DNA of 64,000 nucleotides from DASRHT01 sp035293765 (lineage in GTDB: Bacteria > Chloroflexota > Ktedonobacteria > Ktedonobacterales > Ktedonobacteraceae), in assembly GCA_035293765.1 (NCBI GenBank), contig DATGMF010000044.1, positions 1 through 64,000 of the forward strand. The letters run 5' to 3'. Shown in pieces: positions 1 through 7,952 of this stretch. Position 1 is the stretch's first letter. Each line of letters begins with the position of its first letter. Both the position numbers and the translations under genes were made by a program. The notes under the pieces were generated by a model. That model saw only the letters and a program-made list of their open reading frames with translations. It did no database searches and was not told the origin of the DNA.

Positions 1-404
1 TCTGTTGGCTGGGGCACATGATCTCGTTTCCCTCTTCGATTGTTCAAGTGCTTAAGTTGACGCCTAAGGGGGACACCCCGCGCCCCGCAAGGGGCTGTGC
101 CCCTTGACCCCCTCTTCTTCAGAGAAGTAAATAGCCCTGTCCTATTCCGGCCCTGGTGGCGAAGTCAATGTTTATGCTCGATACCCACGATGTTCAACTT
201 GAACTGAGCACGATTTTTGACTTCGTCGCCAGTATCACTTTCGGACATGAGCTGGAACAATCCAATTGACAAAATAGATGCGCTAAAAATGGGGTGAGGC
301 CTCGTTTAGCAGTTGGGAGAGTTTACCCTTTTCCAGGTTCAGTGATTACTCCTGTGGGCAACCCTGGCAGGAGTTTGCCAGTTCTTAATGAAAAAGGGGG
401 ATAT
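1..404. other. Intergenic left edge with a small hairpin
   Basis: No convincing gene is seen here. The segment holds a GC-rich stretch with a perfect 6-bp inverted repeat (AAGGGG at 89-94 and CCCCTT at 100-105, 5-nt loop), which resembles the short palindromic repeats found elsewhere in the window. The last ~15 bases carry an A/G-rich ribosome binding region (AAAAAGGGGG) for the gene starting at 405. Confidence 0.4.
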
Positions 405-755
405 ATGCCATTCTATCAGGAGAAACAAAAGGTCGGCGGCAACCAGTATAACGCAGAGGGTGATATGTACATTGGCAGCGTGCAAAATGTGGAGGAGCTC
501 GATAAACTGCTGGAGAATCTGAAACAGCAACTTGACCAGGCCCGCCAGCAGGGAAATCTGGCTGCGGATATCTCCACGGATGCTGAAGAACTCGTGGACA
601 AAGCGCTCAAACAGGCGAAAAAGCCCACTCCTAACAAAATGCATATTCTGAAGTATCTCAACGCAGCGAAAAGCATTGTAGAAGGCGTCGCCGCAGCCAG
701 CGGCATTGTGACCACCCTCGTGCAGGCTGTTGAGGCAGTCCAGAAGATTTTTTAA
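405..755 (+). CDS. Small protein with RDQ/EGD-like repeat, coiled coil and hydrophobic tail
   Basis: A 116-residue protein of unknown function. The ATG at 405 is chosen over upstream in-frame starts because a purine-rich AAAAAGGGGG lies just before it. Residues ~3-20 form one copy of a repeat (QEKQKVGGNQYNAEGD) that recurs three times in the next gene. Residues ~27-50 are heptad-like and probably coiled coil, and the last ~35 residues are Ala/Val/Ile-rich, possibly amphipathic or membrane-associating. The shared repeat and the short distance to the following gene suggest the two proteins act together. The role is not recognised. Confidence 0.7.
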   Translation: MPFYQEKQKVGGNQYNAEGDMYIGSVQNVEELDKLLENLKQQLDQARQQGNLAADISTDAEELVDKALKQAKKPTPNKMHILKYLNAAKSIVEGVAAASGIVTTLVQAVEAVQKIF

Positions 756-757
756 AA

Positions 758-807
758 ATGAGCAATTATTAGCAAGAGAATCAGCGCGTGCGAAGGGACC
801 AATAAAA
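758..807 (+). repeat. Broken tandem copy of the downstream gene's 5' end
   Basis: The 44 bases from ATG 758 repeat, with three differences, the 44 bases from ATG 808 (period 50 bp). The upstream copy reads M-S-N-Y and then meets a TAG where the downstream copy has CAA, so it cannot serve as the start of the long protein. It looks like a slippage-type duplication followed by decay of the first copy. Confidence 0.75.
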
Positions 808-1533
808 ATGAGCGATTATCAACAAGAGAATCAGCGCGTGCGAAGGGACCAGTTTAACGCTGAAGGCGATATCAATCTGTACAGGGGGGGCTATCAACAA
901 CAGGGGCAGCGTGTTGGCAGAGACCAGCACAACGTTGAAGGCAATTATTATGATCAGCGCCGATTTGAGGAGAATGTCGGGCGTGACAAAGCCGGGCGTG
1001 ATGTCAATCATAATTACTTCAGTACAAACACATCAGGATACGCTACAGGAGCAAAACACGTCGCACGCGCCTGGGTGACAACCATCATACTCGTCCTCCT
1101 TTTCTTCTCAGGACTAATTGGCGGAGGCGTCTGGTGGTTCACCGCTCACCCCCTGAACTTCCAGTTCTTCACAGATCCTTCTCAGGGTCTCAACCAGATG
1201 TTATACGGAACTCCCGCGAAATCGCTTGAGCAATTTTGCAGTAATCTGGCCTCCGGGAATACCCAGGGAGCATATGACGACTTCTCGTCGCACCTCAAAA
1301 ATACCTACACCTTGAGCCAGTTTACCACTGATTGGACTGGCAGCAATATTCCTGAACATTGCACTGGTACAATCTCGATCAGCGATGCAAGCAGTGCAAG
1401 TGGCACCATTGTAATGACATCTACCGTTATGAACAATGGTGGATTTAGCACGAAAACAGTCACTTACAATGTGACGGTCGTTTCAGACAACGGCATCTGG
1501 CAGATTGATTCCTGGCAAAAGGCCAACGGTTGA
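808..1533 (+). CDS. Membrane-anchored protein with N-terminal RDQxNxEGD repeats
   Basis: A 241-residue protein starting at ATG 808; upstream codons fall in the duplicated, broken copy of this start. Residues ~5-72 hold three imperfect repeats of the form QxVxRDQxNxEGDxx followed by a GRDKAGRDVN stretch. One hydrophobic segment lies at about residues 86-108. The remaining ~130 residues are polar, with alternating beta-like strands and a C-terminus (IWQIDSWQ) like small NTF2/DUF4878-type extracytoplasmic domains. Predicted topology is a cytoplasmic repeat region, one membrane span and an outside domain. The function is unknown; the repeats link it to the preceding gene. Confidence 0.7.
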   Translation: MSDYQQENQRVRRDQFNAEGDINLYRGGYQQQGQRVGRDQHNVEGNYYDQRRFEENVGRDKAGRDVNHNYFSTNTSGYATGAKHVARAWVTTIILVLLFFSGLIGGGVWWFTAHPLNFQFFTDPSQGLNQMLYGTPAKSLEQFCSNLASGNTQGAYDDFSSHLKNTYTLSQFTTDWTGSNIPEHCTGTISISDASSASGTIVMTSTVMNNGGFSTKTVTYNVTVVSDNGIWQIDSWQKANG

Positions 1534-1862
1534 CAGAACAGCGTTTTCCTCGAAGGAAAACGCTCCTGAACAGCCCGCCTCTACTCGTCTTTCCCGTCGG
1601 AGGAAAACGAGCAAGCGGGCTGGATGAAAGAAGAGTCTCTCTTCCAGTGGTAGGGGAGTGCCAGAACCTGGGGCAATCAATCGACAAGACTTTAAGCTCC
1701 GCCGTGCTGCATTTCAGGCACACGATCCGCGATATTCCCGCCGCGATTCTAGTACAGATATTCCGAACATCTGATCTTGACAAATGTTCTCAATGCCAGA
1801 TATACTTGCTCTACATAAGCTGTTTTTGTTCTCATATCTATTCGTGTAGTCCAGTTGCATTA
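1534..1862. other. Intergenic region with compound hairpins, terminator-like
   Basis: A perfect 11-bp stem with a 3-nt loop (AGCGTTTTCCT at 1540-1550, AGGAAAACGCT at 1554-1564) starts just after the preceding stop codon. A second, larger interrupted stem follows, pairing AGCCCGC with GCGGGCT around an inner CTCGT/ACGAG stem (about 1571-1621). No T-run follows, so rho-independent termination is plausible but not certain. No credible gene is seen in the rest. Confidence 0.45.
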
Positions 1863-1891
1863 AGAACATATGTTCTAGCTAAATACTAGAA
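1863..1891 (+). promoter_or_regulatory. Palindromic operator candidate upstream of the ROK gene
   Basis: AGAACATATGTTCT (1863-1876) is a perfect 14-bp palindrome. It is overlapped by a second inverted repeat, TTCTAG (1873-1878) with CTAGAA (1886-1891). Both end 24 bp before the ROK gene start. The first fits the GAAC-N4-GTTC form of Gram-positive-type LexA boxes but could equally be an autoregulatory operator. Confidence 0.45.
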
Positions 1892-1914
1892 TGTAGAAGT
1901 ACGGACAGCTGCCG

Positions 1915-2877
1915 ATGAGCATAGATAGGAGCGTCGGGGTAGGAGTTGAGATTGGTGGGGGAAAAACGACAGTTGCATTAATAGACAGTCAGGGGAGAGT
2001 TTGTCACCGTTGTCAGGCAAAAACGCTGAGGGGGCGTCCGGCTTTGGCGACCCTTGACCCCTATCTGCGTGTGATTGACGCGGCGCTTGCCTATGCCCAG
2101 GCGGAGGGCTTGCCTGTGCGGGGGATAGGCGTGAGCATTCCCGGCTCGCTCGATGTTGAAGCGCGTCGCCCTCTCCAGGTGCCTATCTTGCCTGCTCTCA
2201 ATAGTTTTCCTCTGAAAGATCTGCTGGAGACGCGTTATCGTCTTCCGGCGCATCTGCATGTGGATGTCGATGCGGCTATGCTGGGGGAGCAACGTTTTGG
2301 CGCAGGTCGCGGCTTCCGTCGCTTGCTCTTCTTAACCGTCAATGCCGTCGTGGGCGCATCTGTTGTTGCTGATGGCGTACTGGTGCATCAGCCCCAGTAC
2401 GTTGGTCATATCTGCCATGTATCGGTTTCCGCCTCGGGGCCGCGCTGTAGCTGTGGCAAGCGTGGTTGCATTAATACTCTCGTCTCAATGGATGCGGTAC
2501 AAAAAATGGTGCAGCGAGCTTTGCGCCGTGGCGACGAAAGCCGCTTTACTCAGCGCCTGCTCAATCATGAATATTTCAGCCCGCAGCTTTTAGCCGAAGA
2601 GGCCATGCGAGGCGATAGCGTGGCGGCACAGATTTATAGCGAGGTTGGTCGCTGGCTTGGGGCCGCCATCGCGAAATATATTAACCTCTTTGAGCCTAAC
2701 CTCTTGATCCTGGGGGGCGGCGTCTTGCCTGCCAATGAGCTATTGCTTACCCATGTGCGCAGCTCTCTCACAACTTCCTCAAGCTCCGCAGCGCAAGTCT
2801 GTACAATGGTCGAAGTCGTCGCTGCTGATCTGGGGAGCGATGCCGCGCTAATTGGCGCAACGGTGCCATTGTTCTAA
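1915..2877 (+). CDS. ROK-family protein (sugar kinase-like)
   Basis: A 320-residue ROK-fold protein; family members phosphorylate glucose or N-acetyl sugars using ATP. The phosphate-binding DIGGTK motif is altered to VEIGGGKT near residue 11. The putative catalytic Asp (VDVDAAMLGE, D117) is present. The ROK zinc signature is recognisable, with His in GHICH and CSCGKRGC around residues 164-185. A Gly-rich LILGGGV motif lies near residue 265. There is no N-terminal helix-turn-helix, so it resembles the kinase branch rather than the repressor branch. The altered phosphate loop leaves it open whether it is active. It is monocistronic and follows a palindromic operator candidate. Confidence 0.8.
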   Translation: MSIDRSVGVGVEIGGGKTTVALIDSQGRVCHRCQAKTLRGRPALATLDPYLRVIDAALAYAQAEGLPVRGIGVSIPGSLDVEARRPLQVPILPALNSFPLKDLLETRYRLPAHLHVDVDAAMLGEQRFGAGRGFRRLLFLTVNAVVGASVVADGVLVHQPQYVGHICHVSVSASGPRCSCGKRGCINTLVSMDAVQKMVQRALRRGDESRFTQRLLNHEYFSPQLLAEEAMRGDSVAAQIYSEVGRWLGAAIAKYINLFEPNLLILGGGVLPANELLLTHVRSSLTTSSSSAAQVCTMVEVVAADLGSDAALIGATVPLF

Positions 2878-3000
2878 CTGCTAACGCTCGCAACCAGCTT
2901 GGCCCCGCGAGCATAACGGGAGCAACGGGAAAATGAACAAGCCCTGATTCTCCAGTTTGTTGCAGTAAGTTTTTAGGGTGAAGAATGTGGGAATGAAGCG

Positions 3001-3027
3001 GTAATTGCACCCCTTTGGGGCAATTAC
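3001..3027. terminator. Hairpin between convergent genes
   Basis: An 8-bp perfect outer stem (GTAATTGC / GCAATTAC) with an inner CCC-TTT-GGG extension lies between the ROK gene and the monooxygenase gene, which converge here. No clear T-run follows on either strand, so this is a tentative bidirectional terminator. Confidence 0.4.
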
Positions 3028-3050
3028 CACTACGAATAGCGTTCTCTGCT

Positions 3051-3344
3051 TTAGAATTCCATCGTCTCATAGAATGCCCGCTCGCGGCTCTCCAGATGGG
3101 GAAGCGCCTCGCCTCTGACGTATTGCTCGAAATGTGGGGTTGCCATATGCGCTTCATAGCCTGCTTCACTGACGTATTGCTCGTATAGGAAGAACAACTG
3201 CGGATCGTCCTTTGAGCGGTGCGCCTGGTAGAACAGACAACCGGGCTCCTGCTTCGAAAGCGGCGTCATCTTCTCGATCACGCGCGCAATGGTCTCTTCC
3301 TGCCCTTTTTTCGCCCGCCATAGCGCGGCCACAACAAATGCCAT
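3051..3344 (-). CDS. Putative antibiotic-biosynthesis-type (ABM) monooxygenase
   Basis: A 97-residue protein matching the small ferredoxin-like ABM/quinol monooxygenase family. It begins with a beta strand (MAFVVAALWRAKKGQEE), has EPGCLFYQAHRS in the middle and LFFLYEQYVSEAGYEAHM towards the end, where family members have FxxxExWxxxxxxxxH. These proteins oxidise quinols or polyketide-like substrates without cofactor, or degrade reactive carbonyls. A strong ribosome binding site (AAGGAAGGAG) precedes the ATG at 3344. It lies 93 bp downstream of the TPP enzyme on the same strand and is probably cotranscribed. Confidence 0.75.
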   Translation of the reverse strand: MAFVVAALWRAKKGQEETIARVIEKMTPLSKQEPGCLFYQAHRSKDDPQLFFLYEQYVSEAGYEAHMATPHFEQYVRGEALPHLESRERAFYETMEF

Positions 3345-3437
3345 TGGTTACGCTCCTTCCTTGCTCATACGATTGCTTAAAATGCCGGTACTCGTCATCT
3401 TTGCGGTGCCAACAATGCTACCAGGTGCAAGAGTTGC

Positions 3438-5075
3438 TTATCTGAAAGTAGAAACGGCCAGCTCTTTTTGTGTCAGAAACTCCAGCAGAACAGGCATGCC
3501 TTCCTGCGTCTGTCGAATCCCTCGGCGGATGGCCGGGACAATCTCGGCTGGCTCCGTGACCCGTTCGGCATAGCCACCCAGGGCGCGGGCAAAGTCCGCG
3601 TAGTTGCCAGAAATATCGGTGCTGCGATACTTTTCTGTGGCCGCTTTCATCACTGGTAGTTCAATGGCCATCGAGAAGTTGTTCAGCAGGATCGAGAGGA
3701 TAGGAATGCGCTCGCGCACCGCCGTCTCAAAATCCATGCCGGTAAAACCAATGGCCGCGTCTCCCCATACATTGATGCATAGCATCTCGGGACGCGCCAG
3801 CTTTGCTCCCATCGCCAGACCGAGTCCATACCCGAGCTGTGTCGTTTTGCCCCATCCGAGATAGGTCAGGGGTTCCTGAGCGGCCCAGAACGGCGAAAGC
3901 TGGTCGCGTGGACTGCCCGCGTCGTGCGTGATAATCGTCTGCGTAACATCCACCGTGTGGAGCAGGTCCCAGATGACGCGATAGGGGGAAAGGGGAATCT
4001 CATTGGAGGCCAGCTTGGGGTTCCACCGGTCGAGCCATTGCTTCTTCACGGTCTGAATTTCCTGCGCCACTTGCTCGGTTCGACCGCGAGCTTTACCGCC
4101 AAGCCGCTCTTTGACGGCTTCGATGAGCATGTTCAGCGTCAAGCCCGCGTCACCGAGCAAGCCATAGTCGATGGGCTGGTCCTTATTGAGGTCCGCCGGG
4201 TCCAGCGTGGCCTGGATCATGACCTTATCTTTGGGGATACGTATGCCGAAATTGGTGGTAGTAAAACTACAGCCAATGCCGAAAATGACATCGGCATCCC
4301 TCAAAAAGTCGTGAACGGGCTGCGGCATGGCGAGACCGCCGGAACCAAGCGAGAGGGGATGTGTTTCGGGAAACGCGCTTTTCCCTTGCAGACTGGTGGT
4401 AACGGGTGCCTCCAGCAGTTCTGCCAGTTCGCGTAGCGGCTGCCAGGCCCGCGCATAATGCACCCCTTGTCCGGCATAAAAAACCGGTCGCTTTGCCTCG
4501 ACCAGCGCCTGAGCGACACGCTCGACCTCCTGAGGATCGGGCGCGTACCGCACGCGGGGCGTGGCGCGATAAGACAGGGGCTCGGCGAATTCCTCGGTGA
4601 AGAGATCGGCAGGAATCTCGACCATCACCGGGCGCGGTCGTCCGTTTTTCGCCTGCGTAAAGGCTCGCCTCAGCGCACCCACGACCGCAGTCGCGGTACT
4701 GACCTGCTCGACCGATTTGGTAATGTGTTGGAAGTTGAGCAGGGCGTTGAAGTTGGGAGGGACGGTGTTGATCGACCGGGGATAGCCAGCGGGCAGGACC
4801 ACCAGGGGAACCGATTCCCCGTAGGCTTGAGCGACCCCACCAAAGGCATTCTCCGTCCCCGGGCCATGCTGCATCGCAAATACGCCGATGCGCTCGCCGG
4901 ATGTCACGCGGCTGACGGCGTCGGCCATATGCAAGCCGGTGCGTTCCTGTCGCACGATGATCGTACGAATATCCGCTTCCGCAGCCGCCTCAATGATCGG
5001 ATTGACGGGGTAGCCAATCAGAAATTCGACCCCTTCGCGCTTGAGAATCTCAGCGATGACACGAGAAACGCGCAT
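3438..5075 (-). CDS. Thiamine-pyrophosphate-requiring enzyme (acetolactate synthase-like)
   Basis: A 545-residue member of the acetolactate synthase/benzoylformate decarboxylase superfamily. The N-terminal pyrimidine-binding domain has the catalytic Glu in RQERTGLHMADA (E44). The central domain follows, and the C-terminal TPP domain carries the GD...NN signature (WGDAAIGF near residue 437, ending in LLNNFSMAIE). Length is normal for the family. Substrate cannot be assigned: decarboxylases, oxalyl-CoA decarboxylases and carboligases share this fold. A good ribosome binding site (AGGAAAGGAACAG) precedes ATG 5075. A downstream ABM monooxygenase suggests a small catabolic or redox operon. Confidence 0.85.
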   Translation of the reverse strand: MRVSRVIAEILKREGVEFLIGYPVNPIIEAAAEADIRTIIVRQERTGLHMADAVSRVTSGERIGVFAMQHGPGTENAFGGVAQAYGESVPLVVLPAGYPRSINTVPPNFNALLNFQHITKSVEQVSTATAVVGALRRAFTQAKNGRPRPVMVEIPADLFTEEFAEPLSYRATPRVRYAPDPQEVERVAQALVEAKRPVFYAGQGVHYARAWQPLRELAELLEAPVTTSLQGKSAFPETHPLSLGSGGLAMPQPVHDFLRDADVIFGIGCSFTTTNFGIRIPKDKVMIQATLDPADLNKDQPIDYGLLGDAGLTLNMLIEAVKERLGGKARGRTEQVAQEIQTVKKQWLDRWNPKLASNEIPLSPYRVIWDLLHTVDVTQTIITHDAGSPRDQLSPFWAAQEPLTYLGWGKTTQLGYGLGLAMGAKLARPEMLCINVWGDAAIGFTGMDFETAVRERIPILSILLNNFSMAIELPVMKAATEKYRSTDISGNYADFARALGGYAERVTEPAEIVPAIRRGIRQTQEGMPVLLEFLTQKELAVSTFR

Positions 5076-5454
5076 GGAACTGTTCCTTTCCTCACCCTTC
5101 TGGTGAGCGGTCTCCTCAAATAAGACAGAAAACGGCTCTGTCAGAACTCAGCCTCTGAAAATCTAGAAGAGGTAAATCCACAGATGAAGGCACTCTTCAT
5201 CCCTCGTATTGTACCATCAGCAGTGTTAGTTCAGGTGGTATGGAAAGAAACAAGAAGGGTGGTCAGAGAGTCGTCTTCTCTGCATAGGAGCACTCGCCGG
5301 ATGAAGCTCCGTCCCGCAGTATACATATGTGTCATGGGAAACCGATTCATCAAATGTAATTGAAGAATCAGATTCTTAGGTCATCATACCCATAAACATG
5401 GTCGCCATGCAAGAGTGGGCTTTCAGTCTTGAAAAGACCTTATCACTTCCCTGA
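5076..5454. other. Intergenic region, no gene seen
   Basis: This lies between the TPP enzyme and a membrane-protein gene on the same strand. It should hold the TPP enzyme promoter. I see no conserved structural RNA, strong hairpin or credible reading frame. Confidence 0.4.
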
Positions 5455-6846
5455 CTATAGCTGACGCTGTAGCAAATTTAAGACTGCTGGTTCAGTAAAC
5501 AGTCGTAGGACTACTGGTACTGAACTAGAAATGATCGATGTGCTAATTGAAAGGGCTGATGCTTTGAAAGTGATGAAAGGCCATTTGGGATACGAGGTGT
5601 TGAGTGTTTTCGCCAGCTCTAATTTTTCCTTAACGGCTTTTGCCTGTTCTAACTGATCTCTGTCGATTAAATTTTGCAGCCGTTTTTCTAGTATGTTGAT
5701 TTCTGTACTTTGTTTTTGTTGAGATATTTCGCCTGTATCAATCATCCCCATATGTATTTTCCATAGAGGTATTGTGGCTGCCCAGACAACGAGGAAAGAG
5801 GCAAACCCGCAAACGAGCAATATGAACCAAAAATTTATGATGCATAAGGTCTTCATATTGCCGCCCGTCTTATAGCCACTTACCAGGAGCAATATAACAG
5901 TTACCAGAAGAAATAATGAGAAGGACCACGTTGGCAAAAATAACCATTGACAGAATTTGCCCAGTTGCTTAAGGCCACCACAGCGGTCCAGGTGAAGCGG
6001 ATTGCTCGTGATGTGAAAATCCCGCACCAATTCCCCCAGGTATTTGCCCGATACAATTATTATGAATAGTATCGTGCCAAAAGAATAAAATAAAATTATT
6101 TCTATGACTGCAAAAAACACTAAGGAAAATAGAAATAGAAGTAAAACAAACGCGTCAACGTGACTCTGAGGGAGAACAAGAGATTTTAAGTAATCTATGG
6201 TCTGGTGATGATCTATTTTACTTAGAATTGCTGTATAGCATATGGTGTATAGAATGCCACAGAAGCCAAAGAGATAACTTATACGCCCGCTGAGAGCACA
6301 CTTATATCTATCAAGAAAAAGCAGATAGTGAGCTGCGATAGCTGTGTCAGCATGTTTCCAGTTATCATCAATACGAACAGCACCGAGACGCTTGTTATTG
6401 AAGAGATCTCGCAACGTTTTTGGTACATATCCTCGCCATATGTTGAAAAACGATAATAGAAGGATCGCACCTATGACGAGAAGCACTATTTCAATAGATC
6501 CGGTGGCTAGTTTAGTATATCCGATAATCAGGTTGACGAGTTGTTCAGGAAACGAGGGCTCAGGGATCGTTTTACCGCAAGAATAGTTATCAGGATAGAT
6601 ATGGCGGAGTTTAGGTCCATACAATTGACAGAGGCGAGTAAAAAATAACGCACCTGCTATAAAATAGAGCAAATAAGAAATAAAAATGTATAACAAACCC
6701 CACTTGAAAATATGCCTGGTTACCTTCCTCTTGGGAGGCAATACGTCGAAGTTCTTCACTATATCGTTTATCTTCTTACGTAGCGCGTTATAGTTATTGG
6801 AGTGTTGAGGTGCTCCTGATAAGTTGGTAGTGTTAGATGTAGCCAT
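5455..6846 (-). CDS. Multi-pass membrane protein of unknown function
   Basis: A 463-residue protein. The ATG at 6846 is chosen because AGGAGG lies 7 nt upstream; a TTG two codons earlier is less likely. A polar N-terminus of ~50 residues precedes about eight hydrophobic segments spread over residues ~50-380. A cytoplasmic-looking charged helix follows (EINILEKRLQNLIDRDQLEQ region), with a hydrophobic C-terminal stretch. No family motif is recognised. Base composition is more AT-rich than most neighbours, as is the intergenic DNA beyond it, which may indicate a separate origin. Confidence 0.65.
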   Translation of the reverse strand: MATSNTTNLSGAPQHSNNYNALRKKINDIVKNFDVLPPKRKVTRHIFKWGLLYIFISYLLYFIAGALFFTRLCQLYGPKLRHIYPDNYSCGKTIPEPSFPEQLVNLIIGYTKLATGSIEIVLLVIGAILLLSFFNIWRGYVPKTLRDLFNNKRLGAVRIDDNWKHADTAIAAHYLLFLDRYKCALSGRISYLFGFCGILYTICYTAILSKIDHHQTIDYLKSLVLPQSHVDAFVLLLFLFSLVFFAVIEIILFYSFGTILFIIIVSGKYLGELVRDFHITSNPLHLDRCGGLKQLGKFCQWLFLPTWSFSLFLLVTVILLLVSGYKTGGNMKTLCIINFWFILLVCGFASFLVVWAATIPLWKIHMGMIDTGEISQQKQSTEINILEKRLQNLIDRDQLEQAKAVKEKLELAKTLNTSYPKWPFITFKASALSISTSIISSSVPVVLRLFTEPAVLNLLQRQL

Positions 6847-7222
6847 GAGCAATCCTCCTGGTAAAGCGGATCTCCATGTATCTCTACAAAAATAATCTAC
6901 CCGTAGTGATCGCTACCATCAGTCAATCTTACTTCTTATATTAAATTATAAACAAAGTAAAATATATGTCAATAGTGTAAGACATCCCTATAAATAGACA
7001 TGGAATAAGTTGCTGATGGGGAGATAGAGCTTCCTTACTGAGTCTGTTAGTTATTTGTATTGATAGTGTTATTGAAAGCTTCGAAGGGTTCCTGTGTGAC
7101 TGATAGCGCGTGCTTCCCCCTCTATTTAAAGGGAAAATCGATGCTATTGATTTGTTGCTGTTGTTTTATGTATATTGCTTATATAGAAAATAGTGCATAA
7201 TATTTACACTTTATTTTATATT
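6847..7222. promoter_or_regulatory. AT-rich promoter region of the lasso operon
   Basis: No gene is seen in this AT-rich stretch. A sigma70-like promoter candidate is TTGCTT (7175-7180), a 17-bp spacer, and TAATAT (7198-7203), about 145 bp before the first lasso precursor. The start of the minus-strand membrane protein gene lies at the other end, so the region probably holds divergent promoters. Confidence 0.45.
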
Positions 7223-7346
7223 ATAGAGAAAAGAAGCTTTTTGGGAATCGGGTTGATTGGATCGTATTGAAGAATCGGGCTCATCTCGATAGAGGCTTGT
7301 CAGCACTCAGTGAAGGCGAGTTCGACTGCTTTGTCAGGAGGTCATC

Positions 7347-7547
7347 ATGGAACATCAGGATCAGCAGCCTACTGAAAGGTTAGAGACTCAGATAGCACAA
7401 TGCTCCGAGAAACGCCGGGATAAGGACTGTACGACGCAGCAATTTTATCGCTCCCCGCAGGTGCTTCTCATCGGAAAAGCGCAGTGCCTCATGGCAGGTG
7501 CTCCATTTGGTGGTGATTACGATGGACAAGGTGGATACAAACCATAA
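7347..7547 (+). CDS. Lasso peptide precursor A1
   Basis: A 66-residue precursor. The leader carries the RRE-recognition motif YxxPxLxxxG as YRSPQVLLIG (residues 34-43, Val in place of Leu). The expected cleavage is after Ala50, giving core GAPFGGDYDGQGGYKP (16 residues). Gly1 of the core can form an isopeptide bond with Asp9 (Asp59 of the precursor), leaving a 7-residue tail; Asp7 is an alternative acceptor. The penultimate leader residue, usually Thr in lasso precursors, is Met here. CAGGAGGT precedes ATG 7347. The B and C enzymes follow directly. No mature product is proven. Confidence 0.85.
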   Translation: MEHQDQQPTERLETQIAQCSEKRRDKDCTTQQFYRSPQVLLIGKAQCLMAGAPFGGDYDGQGGYKP

Positions 7548-7706
7548 TGTTTCCTCATGAGGTGATAGTAATTGTAGAGAAGTGAAAGCTCTTAGGGATT
7601 GGGTCAAAGAGGATCGAGAATCATATTGAAGTGCCTGACTCACCTCAATGGGAGCCCATTAGCATTCAATCGCAAGTGAGTTCGATCACTCAGTCAGGAG
7701 GTAATC

Positions 7707-7910
7707 GTGAAACGTCAGAATCAGCAGCTCATTAAAACGTTAGAGACTCGGATGCCACATAGCTCTGAGGAAAGCTGGGGTGAGAACTATACGCCGCCGC
7801 GATCCTATCGCTCTCCACGGGTGCTCCTCGTTGGAAAAGCGCAGCGCCTCATGGCTAGTTCCGCAGCCGGCAGCGTGTACGATGGACAAGGTTTGTATAC
7901 CTATCCATAA
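7707..7910 (+). CDS. Lasso peptide precursor A2
   Basis: A 67-residue paralogue of A1 using a GTG start at 7707 preceded by the same CAGGAGGT. The leader has YRSPRVLLVG (residues 34-43) and again ends LMA. The predicted core is SSAAGSVYDGQGLYTYP (17 residues), so residue 1 is Ser rather than Gly. Asp9 of the core is conserved with A1, as is the YDGQGxY block, which supports a 9-residue ring and an 8-residue tail. The ring segment has diverged much more than the ring-closing Asp and tail start, suggesting two distinct products from one enzyme set. Confidence 0.83.
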   Translation: MKRQNQQLIKTLETRMPHSSEESWGENYTPPRSYRSPRVLLVGKAQRLMASSAAGSVYDGQGLYTYP

Positions 7911-7952
7911 TGTCTCCTTATGGAAGGATAGCGTATTGTTTGATCGGGAAAT

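Larger units (their letters stand above)
7223..7935 (+). repeat. Tandem duplication of a precursor-gene unit (~350-360 bp)
   Basis: Two diverged copies (about 7223-7573 and 7574-7935) each contain the same order: an AGAGAA/AAGCT start, a ~100-bp leader, an identical CAGGAGGT ribosome binding site and a precursor gene, followed by a similar CCATAATGTYTCCT tail. Start codons are exactly 360 bp apart. Because the leaders align as well as the genes, the whole expression unit was duplicated rather than only the coding part. Confidence 0.8.

Noticed and set aside
1530..1889. 119-codon reading frame after the second repeat protein
   Set aside because: It overlaps the compound hairpins and the palindromic operator; composition and sequence do not look like protein.
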